33,095 bases of DNA from Planctomycetota bacterium (GTDB lineage: Bacteria; Planctomycetota; Planctomycetia; Pirellulales; Lacipirellulaceae): the NCBI GenBank assembly GCA_029781135.1, contig JAKOXH010000008.1, positions 1 to 33,095 on the forward strand. The letters run 5' to 3'. Below the pieces are notes generated by a model that saw only the letters and a list, made by a program, of their open reading frames with translations, did no database searches and had not been told where the DNA came from. The stretch's first letter is position 1. Every line of letters starts with the position of its first letter. Below, one piece after another: positions 6,934 through 15,542 of the stretch. Position numbers and translations under genes: made by a program.

Positions 6934-9900
6934 CTACTCGCTATTGTTGGCCGCGGGTTGACCCGCCTCATTATTTTCGGCTGGTTGATTCGCCTGATTC
7001 GGCTGGTTGCGGTCGCGATTGCCTTTACCGGGTTTGTTACCGGCGTTGGGGCCCTTCTGATTTGGCAACTGCTCGGGACGCTGACCCAGCCATGCGGAGC
7101 CCACGGCGCGGTTGACGGTTTCCTGCAGCGCCTTTGCCGAGATGTTGCCATTGGTGTGAAAGACCTGCACCGTCGTTCTGGGGGCCGCTTGCTCGTCCAG
7201 TTCTTGCACCATCTTCACGATGTCGTTGAAGATCACCTTCTGCGCCGAAACGATGAGCACTCCGGAGACGTCGTCGGCCCCGAGCGAAAGCGCACCGTCA
7301 AAACCAATCTTCATGGGCGAGGAGCGCTCGTTCCCCGATTCCGATTGTTGAGAGCCACCGCCGTAGCTGATGACCGTCATCCGCTCGGCAAGCGACCGCT
7401 CATCCTTCTTGTTGGCGCGGTCGAATTCCTTGTCCTTCGAGCTTAACAGATCGCGGTAGACTTCTTTCACCGCCGCGGCAATCACGGACGGGCGCGAGTA
7501 CTTGATCTTGATCGCCGCCGTTTGGCGGATTTCGACCGAGTCGCCACGAGCCGGCTTGTCAAATTCCTGAATCAGTTGATCAATCTCTTTCAATTGATTG
7601 GGCGACGCGTTGGCGACCAAAATGCTGTTGCTCGGCCGGTCGTAAGTGATCATCAGCTTGCGTCGTTTGGAAAGCCCCGTGCCGGCATCGCCTTTGTTGC
7701 CTTTCGGCACCATGAAACCGTACCAATCGCGCATGTAACCGTTGGAGTCGCCCTGGATGTCGTCCTTGAAATAGTCGGTCAGATCGTAATAGATTTCCGA
7801 TGCGCGAACGTAGCGTATTTGAATGACCTTGAACCGGCGATCCGGCGGCGACAGTTCGGTGATCAGATCTTCCAGGCGGTCGAGGGCGGCTGTATCCGAA
7901 GAGCTTAACAGCAGGCGGCCATCTTCCGTAATGGTGACGGTCACCGGAGCGGCCGCATTGGACTCCTCGCCGGGCGCTGGTTTCTCGTCAGCGACTTTGT
8001 CGCCGTTAGTCGCTGGCTTTTGAGGCAACGGGGAGTCTTGGTTGGCCTGTGGAATTGCGGATGCGCTGTCGGCAGTCTTCTTCTCATTCCCCACGGCCTG
8101 CAACTCCGCGAACTTGGCCGCAACTCTTGGTTCCTCATTGGCAGCGGATGCACGATCTTCCTTCGGTTTGGCGGGCGGATTCGGTTGGGGTGCCGATGGA
8201 TCTTTCTTGTCGTGCTTTTCCTGATCGGTGTCGGCCGCCGGGTGCGGCTCGCGGGCTTTGATAATGAGCGGGTTGCCACTCGCGGCCGGCCACGCCGTAC
8301 GCAATTGTTCGAGTAGCGCGGCCGTCGATTTGGCATCGGTCGGTTCGATCACCCGCATCGGCCGCGCGTCGCGCTTCGGCCCGGGCGTTTCGCCGAGTTG
8401 CGCGAGCAAATCGCGGACGCGCTGCATCTCGGCGTCGTTCGCCCACACCAGAAGTTGGTTGTTCTCAATATCGGCGTCGATGCCGAAACCTTTGAGCGGC
8501 TTCTTCTTGTCGTTACGGAAATCATCATCCCAGGGCGACCACCACCGCCGCCGGTTGTTGTCTTCATCCTCTTTTTCCTGGCCGCCCATCAGCTTGTAGA
8601 TCGTCGCCGCCACGGCATCGGCCGGGCGACGCCGCAATTGAATGACTTCGAAATGCCGGCCGGTGCCGTCGAATTGATCGATCAAACCGTTGATGCGAAC
8701 ATGATCGGCCGCCGTGGCGAGCGCGAAGAGGGTCTTGCTTTCCTTATCGACCTTGAACTCGGCCGACGGGCTCAGGCCGCCGATCTCTTCGAGCGTGGTG
8801 ACGAAGTTATCGGGGTCGAGCGTGGTGAGCGGGTACTTTTTCATGACCCGCTGGTTGTCGCTGGTTTTGGCCGCACTCGCCGCGGCGGCGCCGGTTTGGG
8901 GCGAGCCGAACGGCACATCCAAATACTGGATCGTCTGCTCGATGACTTTCATCTGTTCGGGCGGTGCGTTGGCCAGCACGCTGTTGCGCTGGCGATTGAA
9001 CGCCAGGTAAACGGGCGGGCCATCTTTCGTGAGCATTTTCGAAACGTCGGTGCCGCGCTGCTGCATCTGCATCATGATTTGCAGCTTCTGCTGCTGCAGT
9101 TGCAGATCCATTTGCGTCGGCCGCGATTTCGGATCCATGCCGAGCACGACGTAAAGAATATCGATGACCTTGTCGGGCCGCGCGTACTTGAGCACGAATT
9201 CCTTGGGCACGATCCGGCCGTCGGCGATCATACGCTCTTGGTTCAAGAGTTCGCTCACCGTGCGCAAGTTGGCGACGGAATCCATTACGAGCAGCCGCTT
9301 CGACGCAACCAATGGAAAAATCTTGGCCGTCGGGTTAAGAACCTGTTTCACGTCCTCCTTGGCTTTGTCGACTTCGAGCCCCGGCGGCAACTCGAAGGAT
9401 ACTTTCACGAAGTCATACGGCTTGAGATCGTAGAGTTGGTCCTCGGTCACGCGGCGGACAATGCTCGGGTCGAGCTTGTCGACTTTGAACACGCTGAGCA
9501 CTTCGCCCGCCTGGATCGAAATGAAGCCGCGGGCGTTGAGGTGGCGGTTCAAGAGGTCGCGGACTTCATCCACCGTGTATGCCCGCTGCGTGGTCAGATT
9601 GAGGTAATCGCTCGGCAGTTCCTGCCAATCGAGGCTGCACTTGGCAAGCGTGGCGAACCACTGCATGACATCGGGCCACGGCTGGCCAATAAAATTGAAC
9701 GGCGGCACGCGGCCTTGGGCATCCAGCTTGACATTGAACTCGCGCGGGTCGGGCACGCGCGGCGGCTTTTCCGGGCGCTTGACGGTCGCTGCCGCCTCTT
9801 CCTTCTTCTTGGCATCGTCGCCTTCGGGCTTCTTCTCGCCGTCTGGTTTCGGCGGCTGACCGGGTGGGCCGCCAGGCGGACCGGGCGGTTGACCACCGCG

Positions 9901-10086
9901 CGCCTTTTTCATCGCCTCCATTTGCTCCGGCGAGAGCTGCATTGGCTGGCCATTCGGCCCCATGACCACCGGCGTTGCTTCCTGAGCCGCAAGGCGATTC
10001 AACGGGGCGATAAGAACCTGCGCCGCGAGAAACAAAATCAGCGCAGCGCTTACGAAGCGGCCCCGTCGATGTTGTAGCGAAGCCAT
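6934..10086 (-). CDS. Secretin N-domain (GspD-like) repeat protein without an evident secretin pore domain
   Basis: 1050 residues from the ATG at 10084-10086; a frame extension of 27 codons upstream is not family-like. A signal peptide (RFVSAALILFLAAQVLIAPLNRLAAQ) is followed by a Pro/Gly-rich linker (about 65-110). Then come repeated GspD N-domains: an N0-like unit (PFNFIGQPWPDVMQWFATLA to about residue 190) and N1-type units marked by KKYPLTTLDPDNFVTTLEEI, FEVIQLRRRPADAVAATIYK and FKVIQIRYVRASEIYYDLTD. A Pro/Ala/Glu-rich insert sits at about 640-740 and an Asn/Gln-rich tail closes the protein. The C-terminal secretin beta-barrel block (VPxLGxIPxLGxLF type) was not found. It is probably a periplasmic ring or scaffold protein, perhaps partner of a separate secretin. 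Confidence 0.85.
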   Translation of the reverse strand: MASLQHRRGRFVSAALILFLAAQVLIAPLNRLAAQEATPVVMGPNGQPMQLSPEQMEAMKKARGGQPPGPPGGPPGQPPKPDGEKKPEGDDAKKKEEAAATVKRPEKPPRVPDPREFNVKLDAQGRVPPFNFIGQPWPDVMQWFATLAKCSLDWQELPSDYLNLTTQRAYTVDEVRDLLNRHLNARGFISIQAGEVLSVFKVDKLDPSIVRRVTEDQLYDLKPYDFVKVSFELPPGLEVDKAKEDVKQVLNPTAKIFPLVASKRLLVMDSVANLRTVSELLNQERMIADGRIVPKEFVLKYARPDKVIDILYVVLGMDPKSRPTQMDLQLQQQKLQIMMQMQQRGTDVSKMLTKDGPPVYLAFNRQRNSVLANAPPEQMKVIEQTIQYLDVPFGSPQTGAAAASAAKTSDNQRVMKKYPLTTLDPDNFVTTLEEIGGLSPSAEFKVDKESKTLFALATAADHVRINGLIDQFDGTGRHFEVIQLRRRPADAVAATIYKLMGGQEKEDEDNNRRRWWSPWDDDFRNDKKKPLKGFGIDADIENNQLLVWANDAEMQRVRDLLAQLGETPGPKRDARPMRVIEPTDAKSTAALLEQLRTAWPAASGNPLIIKAREPHPAADTDQEKHDKKDPSAPQPNPPAKPKEDRASAANEEPRVAAKFAELQAVGNEKKTADSASAIPQANQDSPLPQKPATNGDKVADEKPAPGEESNAAAPVTVTITEDGRLLLSSSDTAALDRLEDLITELSPPDRRFKVIQIRYVRASEIYYDLTDYFKDDIQGDSNGYMRDWYGFMVPKGNKGDAGTGLSKRRKLMITYDRPSNSILVANASPNQLKEIDQLIQEFDKPARGDSVEIRQTAAIKIKYSRPSVIAAAVKEVYRDLLSSKDKEFDRANKKDERSLAERMTVISYGGGSQQSESGNERSSPMKIGFDGALSLGADDVSGVLIVSAQKVIFNDIVKMVQELDEQAAPRTTVQVFHTNGNISAKALQETVNRAVGSAWLGQRPEQLPNQKGPNAGNKPGKGNRDRNQPNQANQPAENNEAGQPAANNSE

Positions 10087-10269
10087 GGCCCATGCTCCTC
10101 GGTTCCGTGATCCCGATCTGTCAGCGGAGCGATCGACCACATTATAAGGTGGTGGCTGGAAAACCACAAACTTAGGGGACGGGATTTATCCCACGACCAA
10201 AGGGCCTGGAAAACGACATTTGGGGAATCAGTGCGGTATACCTCTCGGAGTCAAAGTAGAGACGTTGTC

Positions 10270-10340
10270 GTTTAACCCGGAGCCAGCGGCGACGAAGTTG
10301 AGCACAAAATGCTTCCGTCGCCGCTGGCTCCGGGTTAAAC
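10270..10340. repeat. Perfect 25-bp inverted repeat, copy 1
   Basis: Arms 10270-10294 and 10316-10340 are exact reverse complements (left arm begins GTTTAACCCGGAGCCAGCGG) around a 21-nt loop. A diverged copy lies at 11547-11611, so both flank the isocitrate dehydrogenase gene. No U-tract follows, so intrinsic termination is doubtful. Confidence 0.85.
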
Positions 10341-10443
10341 AATTCCATCGCACGTGTGCGGAATCGGCGGCATCAATTGCGATTCAACGATCCGAATTCT
10401 TGCGAATTCGGCTACGGTTCAGGCGATTTCGACGATATCTCCC

Positions 10444-11442
10444 TCACATTTCCGCCAGCACGGCATTCACAAACTGCTCGGTGGTGGCCTTGCCTCCAAG
10501 GTCGCCGGTGCGGACATCGCCGCGGGCGAACACGGCGCGAACCGCGTTCTCGACCCGATCGGCCGCCGCCCGCTCGCGCAAATAGCGCAGCATCAGCACG
10601 GCACTGAGGATGAGGGCCGTGGGATTGGCGATGCCCTTGCCCGCGATATCCGGAGCCGAGCCGTGGACGGCCTCGAACACGGCCGCTTCATCGCCCACGT
10701 TCGCGCTGGGCGCCAGCCCCAGGCCACCGACAAGGCCGGCCGTGAGGTCCGAGACAATGTCGCCAAAAAGGTTTTCCATGACCATCACGTCGAATGCGTG
10801 CGGATTGATGACGAGCTTCATCGCGGCAGCGTCGATGATGCAATCGTCGAATGCTATTTCGGGAAAGCTCTCGGCAACGCGGCGGCACGTGCGGAGGAAC
10901 AGGCCGTCGCTGAGCTTCAGGATGTTCGCCTTGTGAACGCAGGTGACGCGCTTGCGGCCTTGCCGGCGGGCCGTTTCGAACGCGAAGCGCGCGATCCGCT
11001 CCGACGCTTGTTCCGTCACAACACGCAGGCTCTCAACCACGCCGGGGACAACTTCATGTTCGAGGCCGCTGTAAAGCCCTTCGGTGTTTTCACGAACGAC
11101 GACGAGGTCGACGTTCTCGTAGCGCGACGGCACGCCGGGTAGCGAACGCGCCGGGCGATAGTTCGCGTACAGGCGGAGCTTCTGTCGCAGCTCGACATTC
11201 ACACTGCGAAAGCCGGTGCCGCTCGGCGTGGCGGTGGGGCCTTTGAGCGTGGCGTTCGCCTTCTGTACGGCGGCGAGCGTTTCGGCCGGCAGCGGATGGC
11301 CAACGGCATCCAGCGCTGCCTGACCGGCGAGGTGCGGAAGCCATTGGATACTCAGCCCCGTCGCTTCGAGGATGCGCTGCGTGGCGGCAGTGACTTCCGG
11401 GCCGATTCCATCGCCCGGTATTACGACGATTTGATAGGTCAT
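10444..11442 (-). CDS. NAD-dependent isocitrate dehydrogenase (IDH/IPMDH superfamily)
   Basis: 332 residues, usual length for the short NAD-type enzyme. It would oxidise isocitrate to 2-oxoglutarate and CO2 in the cytoplasm. The start is typical (IVVIPGDGIGPEV). The substrate loop reads SGTGFRSVNVELRQKLRLYANYRP, and the S-x-N-x-x-x-R pattern favours isocitrate over isopropylmalate. The active site continues with VVVRENTEGLYSGLEHE, the catalytic Lys in CVHKANILKLSDG, and the metal-binding Asp residues in ENLFGDIVSDLTAGLVGGLG. The NAD-binding loop is VFEAVHGSAPDIAGKGIANP. 3-isopropylmalate or homoisocitrate dehydrogenase is the alternative reading; leuA lies 6 kb away and not in an operon with it. 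There is no clear Shine-Dalgarno. Confidence 0.88.
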   Translation of the reverse strand: MTYQIVVIPGDGIGPEVTAATQRILEATGLSIQWLPHLAGQAALDAVGHPLPAETLAAVQKANATLKGPTATPSGTGFRSVNVELRQKLRLYANYRPARSLPGVPSRYENVDLVVVRENTEGLYSGLEHEVVPGVVESLRVVTEQASERIARFAFETARRQGRKRVTCVHKANILKLSDGLFLRTCRRVAESFPEIAFDDCIIDAAAMKLVINPHAFDVMVMENLFGDIVSDLTAGLVGGLGLAPSANVGDEAAVFEAVHGSAPDIAGKGIANPTALILSAVLMLRYLRERAAADRVENAVRAVFARGDVRTGDLGGKATTEQFVNAVLAEM

Positions 11443-11546
11443 GATTTATTCCGATGGGGCGCCTTTCGTCCTTGTATTCGTAGCATTGGTGGCAAGCTTC
11501 GCCAAGGACGTTTGTGTATACCACCAGAAAGAGTTCGTCCAAGGTC

Positions 11547-11611
11547 GTTTAACCTGGAGCCAACGGCGACGGAGCGCCATGATTCGCCTCGCCGCTGGCT
11601 CGGGGTTAAAC
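11547..11611. repeat. Imperfect inverted repeat, copy 2 of the 10270 family
   Basis: Left arm GTTTAACCTGGAGCCAACGG and right arm GCCGCTGGCTCGGGGTTAAAC-type sequence match the 10270-10340 arms with a few changes. Its position just upstream of the dehydrogenase start mirrors copy 1 just downstream of the gene. Confidence 0.75.
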
Positions 11612-11700
11612 GAGTTACCGTTCATTAGCCGCGCACCTCTCAATAACCGCTGGTTTTGGTATGATGCACGTGGCGCAGGATTGACTAGTTTTTCAGTCTA

Positions 11701-11732
11701 GCGAATCTATGTGGGAGCGAATCTATGTGGGG
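11701..11732. repeat. 16-bp tandem duplication
   Basis: GCGAATCTATGTGGGA (11701-11716) is followed at once by GCGAATCTATGTGGGG (11717-11732), 15 of 16 identical. Confidence 0.85.
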
Positions 11733-11892
11733 GCGTCTCTGACGCCGATTTCGCACGAACGTCGACAACGGCTTGAAGTGGGACGTCCCATCGGGGTCGG
11801 AGACCCCTCCCACAGGTTTCTCGAACTTCAACAACGGATTGGCCCTGTTAAGCGGTGGGAACGCGATCTTGACTCTGTTCGCGAGAAGTAAA

Positions 11893-12771
11893 ATGAATGG
11901 CATTTTATGGTTGATGGTGGGATTGGCGGTTTCGAACCCGTCGGCGGCGAACCCGTTGTTCGAGGAACTCGTGAAGCAAGGCGTGTCGACATCGGCCGAA
12001 AGCCGATTGCAACTGCCGCTACCGACGCTCGCCGATGGCGTGGACAGTGCCGGCCAGCAGGCTGTGCTGGCGAAGATCGTCGGTGATCGCTATCCGGTCG
12101 ATGAGTTCGTGCGCGACTCCGTGGTCACGCCCTTCGTGTTGAAGTTCCCGGAAATCGGTGGCGCTGCGGCCGCCGCTCGCGGCGTGGAAGTGTGGTTTGT
12201 CGTGTATGGCGATTTGAATGACCTCTCGAAAGATGATGTGCTGAAAGAGTTCACGACTGCGCGTGGGAGGGAAACCACGCTGCATGTCCTCACCGGTGCA
12301 GAACTCCAATCGCGTAACTTACCGGCAGCGAACGGTGATACGGGCAAGATGCTAATGAAGCCGGGCGAGTTGGCCGAACGATTCGTTCATACGACCGCTC
12401 CGATTTTGGAGAAGGTGGAATTGCGGCAGACACTGCGTTGCGTGCTGAGCCGTGGTGAGGAGTCGATCGTCATCGCCACCATCGTGGACCACCGTTTCGA
12501 CGGTGACCAGGACTTTCCGAACCAGTATCAGCGGCTAATCCGCAACGACAACGGCGAGACGACCAAGGGGCCGGTGCAACTATATAGCGGGGCCGGCGGA
12601 TATCTCAAAGCGACGCGGCTCGCGAAACCGGCGGGCGCGATCCTGGTGGAATACCATGCGGTTTATTCCGAGCCGCGCGATTGGTTCAATGGCGCGAACT
12701 TGCTGCAATCGAAGTTGCCGATCTTGCTGCAATCGCGGATTCGCGAACTGCGACGCGACTTGCGGAAGTGA
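11893..12771 (+). CDS. Exported protein of unknown function
   Basis: 292 residues from the ATG at 11893, with a weak GAGAAG upstream; a 40-codon upstream extension runs through the repeat hairpins and is rejected. The N-terminus MNGILWLMVGLAVSNPSAAN looks like a short signal peptide. The mature protein is mixed alpha/beta with no recognised motif: VEVWFVVYGDLNDLSKDD, ILEKVELRQTLRCVLSRGEE, IVDHRFDGDQDFPNQYQRL. It ends in a basic helix. Codon use matches the neighbours, which supports it as real. It faces the permease gene tail to tail. No function is proposed. Confidence 0.72.
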   Translation: MNGILWLMVGLAVSNPSAANPLFEELVKQGVSTSAESRLQLPLPTLADGVDSAGQQAVLAKIVGDRYPVDEFVRDSVVTPFVLKFPEIGGAAAAARGVEVWFVVYGDLNDLSKDDVLKEFTTARGRETTLHVLTGAELQSRNLPAANGDTGKMLMKPGELAERFVHTTAPILEKVELRQTLRCVLSRGEESIVIATIVDHRFDGDQDFPNQYQRLIRNDNGETTKGPVQLYSGAGGYLKATRLAKPAGAILVEYHAVYSEPRDWFNGANLLQSKLPILLQSRIRELRRDLRK

Positions 12772-12779
12772 GCAGAGCG

Positions 12780-12915
12780 GAGGAAGAGATTTAAGCTTGA
12801 CGATTTATGATTTAAGATTTCCAGGATCAGATACGAAGCTCGTTTCTTAAATCGTCAATCCAAAAATCATCAATCGTAAATCTGACCTCGGTGCCCTCCG
12901 TGCCTCCGTGGTTAG
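12780..12915. repeat. AT-rich imperfect palindrome plus CCTCCGTG repeat
   Basis: Between convergent genes. GACGATTTATGATTTAAGATT and the downstream words CTTAAATCGTCAATCC and AATCATCAATCGTAAATC can pair imperfectly. It ends in the GC-rich phrase GGTGCCCTCCGTGCCTCCGT, which I recognise as a dispersed bacterial intergenic repeat. The local AT richness contrasts with the rest of the window. Confidence 0.55.
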
Positions 12916-12923
12916 TAAAGTAT

Positions 12924-14066
12924 TCATGTATGCCGCAGGGCCTTGGTCGGCGAGTGCGTCGTCGCGCGATAGGCCGGGTAGATGCTGCCCACCGCGGCCA
13001 CGATGCACGCGATAAGCACACCTTGAGCAATCGTCGTGGGGGCGATGTAACCGTCGAACACCGCTCGAAACGTCGCGTTGAGCGTGAGCAGGCGACTGAG
13101 CGCCAGCGCGGCCAGAACGCCGATCACCGCGCCGACGATGCTCACCACGAGCGCTTCGAGCATGATCATGCGGACAATGCGCGATTTGCGCCAGCCGACC
13201 GCCCGCAAGACGCCGATCTCGTGCGTCCGCTCGAAGACCGACATCATCATCGTGTTCAGCACGCCGACGCAGCCAATCACCACGGCAATGAGCGACGTGA
13301 CCCAGGCCATTGCCCGGGCCAGCCGCACAAAGAGAAAACTGGCCACTTGTTGGTCCACGGGCGTGGCGGCGAGGTTCCACCGTTTGCCGTTGCTATCGCG
13401 CAGGTTCTCGATCGCCAGCCGCGTGGCAGCGGTTTTGGGTTCGCTGTCGTCTTTGAGGATAAGTTCGAAGCCGGTAACCTGGTTCTTGCGATCCATGATT
13501 TGCTGCAGGTCCGGCATCTGCACGAGCGCGCCGCCATTTTCGAAGGCGTTGTCGACTTCATACGTTCCGATGACGCGGAACGTTTGGTCATCGATGACGA
13601 TGTTGTCCCCCACGCCCTTACTAATGTTCTGCGCGAGCAGTTTGCCGAGCATGACGCCGAAACGATCGGCGGCCGTGAGCTTGCGGCCGGTGAGCACCTT
13701 CACACGGTCGAACAACCGGCTATCGGCGTACCACGCTTCGATGAACACGCCAACGAGGTTGGAGTCGGCGAACGTCACCACATCGAACAACATCGGGCAG
13801 ACGGCTGCGACGTTGGGGATCGCCTGAATTTCCTTTCCCAGCTGCTCGGGCAGTGTGGCATACACTTGATCGGCCCGGCCGCTCTTGAGCACCACCATAT
13901 CGATGCCCTGCGATTCGTACCGCCGGCTGATCGCCGCGATGAAATCCTCGGCCAGACCCACCAGCGCGACAAACGTTGTAACCGCCAACGCGACACCCAG
14001 CGCGGTGAGCGTCGACCGCACCGGCCGCCGCATCACGTTCTTCAGCACGAGCGAAATGAAGTGCAT
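12924..14066 (-). CDS. ABC transporter permease, MacB/FtsX family
   Basis: 380 residues from the ATG at 14064-14066; a 28-codon upstream extension is rejected. The N-terminus MHFISLVLKNVMRRPVRSTLTALGVALAV is the classic MacB/FtsX start with the first membrane helix. A large extracytoplasmic MacB_PCD domain follows (about 45-250). Three C-terminal helices carry the FtsX domain: VTSLIAVVIGCVGVLNTMMM, the coupling segment SVFERTHEIGVLRAVGWRKS, then two more helices and the end YPAYRATTHSPTKALRHT. Such permeases work with a separate ATP-binding subunit, and none is adjacent. The likely role is lipoprotein, peptide or lipid transfer across the envelope by mechanotransmission. Confidence 0.92.
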   Translation of the reverse strand: MHFISLVLKNVMRRPVRSTLTALGVALAVTTFVALVGLAEDFIAAISRRYESQGIDMVVLKSGRADQVYATLPEQLGKEIQAIPNVAAVCPMLFDVVTFADSNLVGVFIEAWYADSRLFDRVKVLTGRKLTAADRFGVMLGKLLAQNISKGVGDNIVIDDQTFRVIGTYEVDNAFENGGALVQMPDLQQIMDRKNQVTGFELILKDDSEPKTAATRLAIENLRDSNGKRWNLAATPVDQQVASFLFVRLARAMAWVTSLIAVVIGCVGVLNTMMMSVFERTHEIGVLRAVGWRKSRIVRMIMLEALVVSIVGAVIGVLAALALSRLLTLNATFRAVFDGYIAPTTIAQGVLIACIVAAVGSIYPAYRATTHSPTKALRHT

Positions 14067-14432
14067 GGCGGATGATGAGCGTTGAACGGATCGTGGACAT
14101 TGCCCAATATTCGATTGTAATTGCCCGCTGGTAGGGTGGGCACCGCCCACCTTCCGGCACGTTTGTTCAATTGGCCGGATGAACGGAGACGGGTGTCAAT
14201 TGCCGGCACTGCCTGATGCCAGATGATGAAAAACCGCCGGCAATTGACTCCCGTCCGGCGCTGTAGAAAACATAGCCCGGTTCTCTGGGCCGGACGTGCA
14301 AGCCGTTTCCATCGTCGAGTTTTCCGCATCATTTCGCCGACCCGAAACGGGTCGGCTAGATGTTTTCCACACGGCCCTCCCGGCCCCTTTACCCCCCCCC
14401 AATACTCCGGTCAGGCTAGAATCCCGACCTAC
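14067..14432. other. 366-bp spacer with several palindromes and a C9 run
   Basis: No gene seen. It holds GGTGGGC(A)CCGCCCACC at about 14135-14152, the near-perfect inverted repeat at 14188-14255, a GCCGACCC/GGGTCGGC hairpin with a 5-nt loop (14336-14356) and a run of nine C at 14392-14400, which could vary by slippage. Confidence 0.7.
14188..14255. repeat. 20-bp inverted repeat with 28-nt loop
   Basis: Arms 14188-14207 (GACGGGTGTCAATTGCCGGC) and 14236-14255 pair at 19 of 20 positions. It lies upstream of the permease start, so it could also affect that transcript. Confidence 0.8.
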
Positions 14433-15542
14433 TTAGCCGCCGAGGCGGTCGAGCGTGGGTTCCGGCTGCCACATGTAGAGGAAGGCCGGCATGTTGCTGC
14501 GGTTGAGGCCGGGGATCGTGGGCAGTGAGACGAGCGGCTGTTGCTGCTTCTGCGCGGTGGTCGCGTAGATCGAGTACACCGGGTGGCTCTTGCGTTCGTA
14601 CATCACCACGGCGGCGTCGTTGCGGTTGGCGAGCTGGCAGGCCGCGGCGACCGCATCATCGAGCGAGCCGACTTTGTCGACCAGGCCCTTATCGAGCGCT
14701 TGCATCGCGGTGAAGACGCGGCCGTCGAAAATGGCGGCGTCGGTGGGCTGGCCAAGTTTGCGCGTGGCGACGACATCGTCGCGGAATTGTTGGTGGTATT
14801 GATTCGCCATCTGCTGCAGGATTTTGCGCGAATCCTCACTCAGGCCACGGACGGGGCTGCCGAGGTCGATGTTGTCGCCGGCTTTGACCGACTGGCTAAG
14901 AATATTCATTTGGGCCATCGTGTCTTGCAGGCTGTAGGCGTTGAAGATGACGCCGATGCCGCCGGTGACGGTGCCGGGCTGGGCGTAAATGACGTCGCAG
15001 GCCGTGGCGAGGTAGTAGGCGCCGCCGGCGCCGACATCCATCAAGCACGCGACCACGGGAATGTTGGTTTGTTGGCGAAACGCCTGCAGTTCGTGCCGCA
15101 TCATTTGCGAGGCCGCCACGCCGCCGCCAGGGCTGTTGATTCGCAGAACGACGGCCGCCACGCGCGTGTCGCGGGCCACGGCGGAGAGGCGTTCGTGAAA
15201 TGCGGCGACCGGGTTCTCGCCTTCGGTGAGCAAGCCCGTGGCGTTCGAGTTCACCAGCAGGCCGTCGATTTCGATGAGCGCGATTCGCGGTGACGATTGA
15301 TCGCGGTTGCCCGATACGGTCATCGGGACGACCGGGCCTGCGTCGGCGGCGGGGGCGAGCCGGGCCGTGATGTTCGCTTCGACCGGGCCTTCTTCCGCAG
15401 GCACCAGGCGGGCGGTGATATTGGCGTCGACCGGCGTATCGAGACTCACACGGCTATTGGTGAGCACGCGCAACGGCTCGTGGCAGCCGCCAACGGCGGC
15501 AATCAGCAGACTCACCAAGATGGAAATACGCGCGAGTCGCAC
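14433..15542 (-). CDS. SppA/S49-family lipoprotein with apparently missing catalytic residues
   Basis: 369 residues from a GTG start. A lipoprotein signal ends in the lipobox AVGGC (Cys20). Residues about 39-66 contain a short internal repeat (ANITARLVPA, then ANITARLAPA). The S49 (signal peptide peptidase) core starts near residue 86 (IALIEIDGLL). The SPGG loop is present (137-140), as are the family blocks GTVTGGIGVIF and FDGRVFTAMQALDKGLVDKVG. Where the nucleophile is expected, A-S-G-G-Y-Y, this protein reads GAGGAYY (171-177), with no Ser. In the lysine block it reads KAGDNIDLGSP, with Ile225 where the usual K-D-[I/M] lysine sits. It is probably inactive as a peptidase, perhaps a scaffold or binding protein. 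The family call is firm; the inactivity is an inference from motif alignment by eye. Confidence 0.87.
   Translation of the reverse strand: MRLARISILVSLLIAAVGGCHEPLRVLTNSRVSLDTPVDANITARLVPAEEGPVEANITARLAPAADAGPVVPMTVSGNRDQSSPRIALIEIDGLLVNSNATGLLTEGENPVAAFHERLSAVARDTRVAAVVLRINSPGGGVAASQMMRHELQAFRQQTNIPVVACLMDVGAGGAYYLATACDVIYAQPGTVTGGIGVIFNAYSLQDTMAQMNILSQSVKAGDNIDLGSPVRGLSEDSRKILQQMANQYHQQFRDDVVATRKLGQPTDAAIFDGRVFTAMQALDKGLVDKVGSLDDAVAAACQLANRNDAAVVMYERKSHPVYSIYATTAQKQQQPLVSLPTIPGLNRSNMPAFLYMWQPEPTLDRLGG

Larger units (their letters stand above)
11443..11892. other. 450-bp divergent spacer carrying three repeat structures
   Basis: No gene seen. It contains the second 25-bp-type inverted repeat (11547-11611), a 16-bp tandem duplication (11701-11732) and GGGG-rich hairpin arms (GGGGGCGTCTCTGACGCCGAT at about 11729 and ATCGGGGTCGGAGACCCCTC at about 11792). 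Confidence 0.65.

Noticed and set aside
8398..10077. 559-codon plus-strand open frame
   Set aside because: Antisense to the secretin N-domain gene; its protein is a His/Arg/Leu-rich mirror with no motif.
12891..14075. 394-codon plus-strand open frame
   Set aside because: Antisense to the MacB/FtsX permease; hydrophilic His/Arg-rich translation without a domain.
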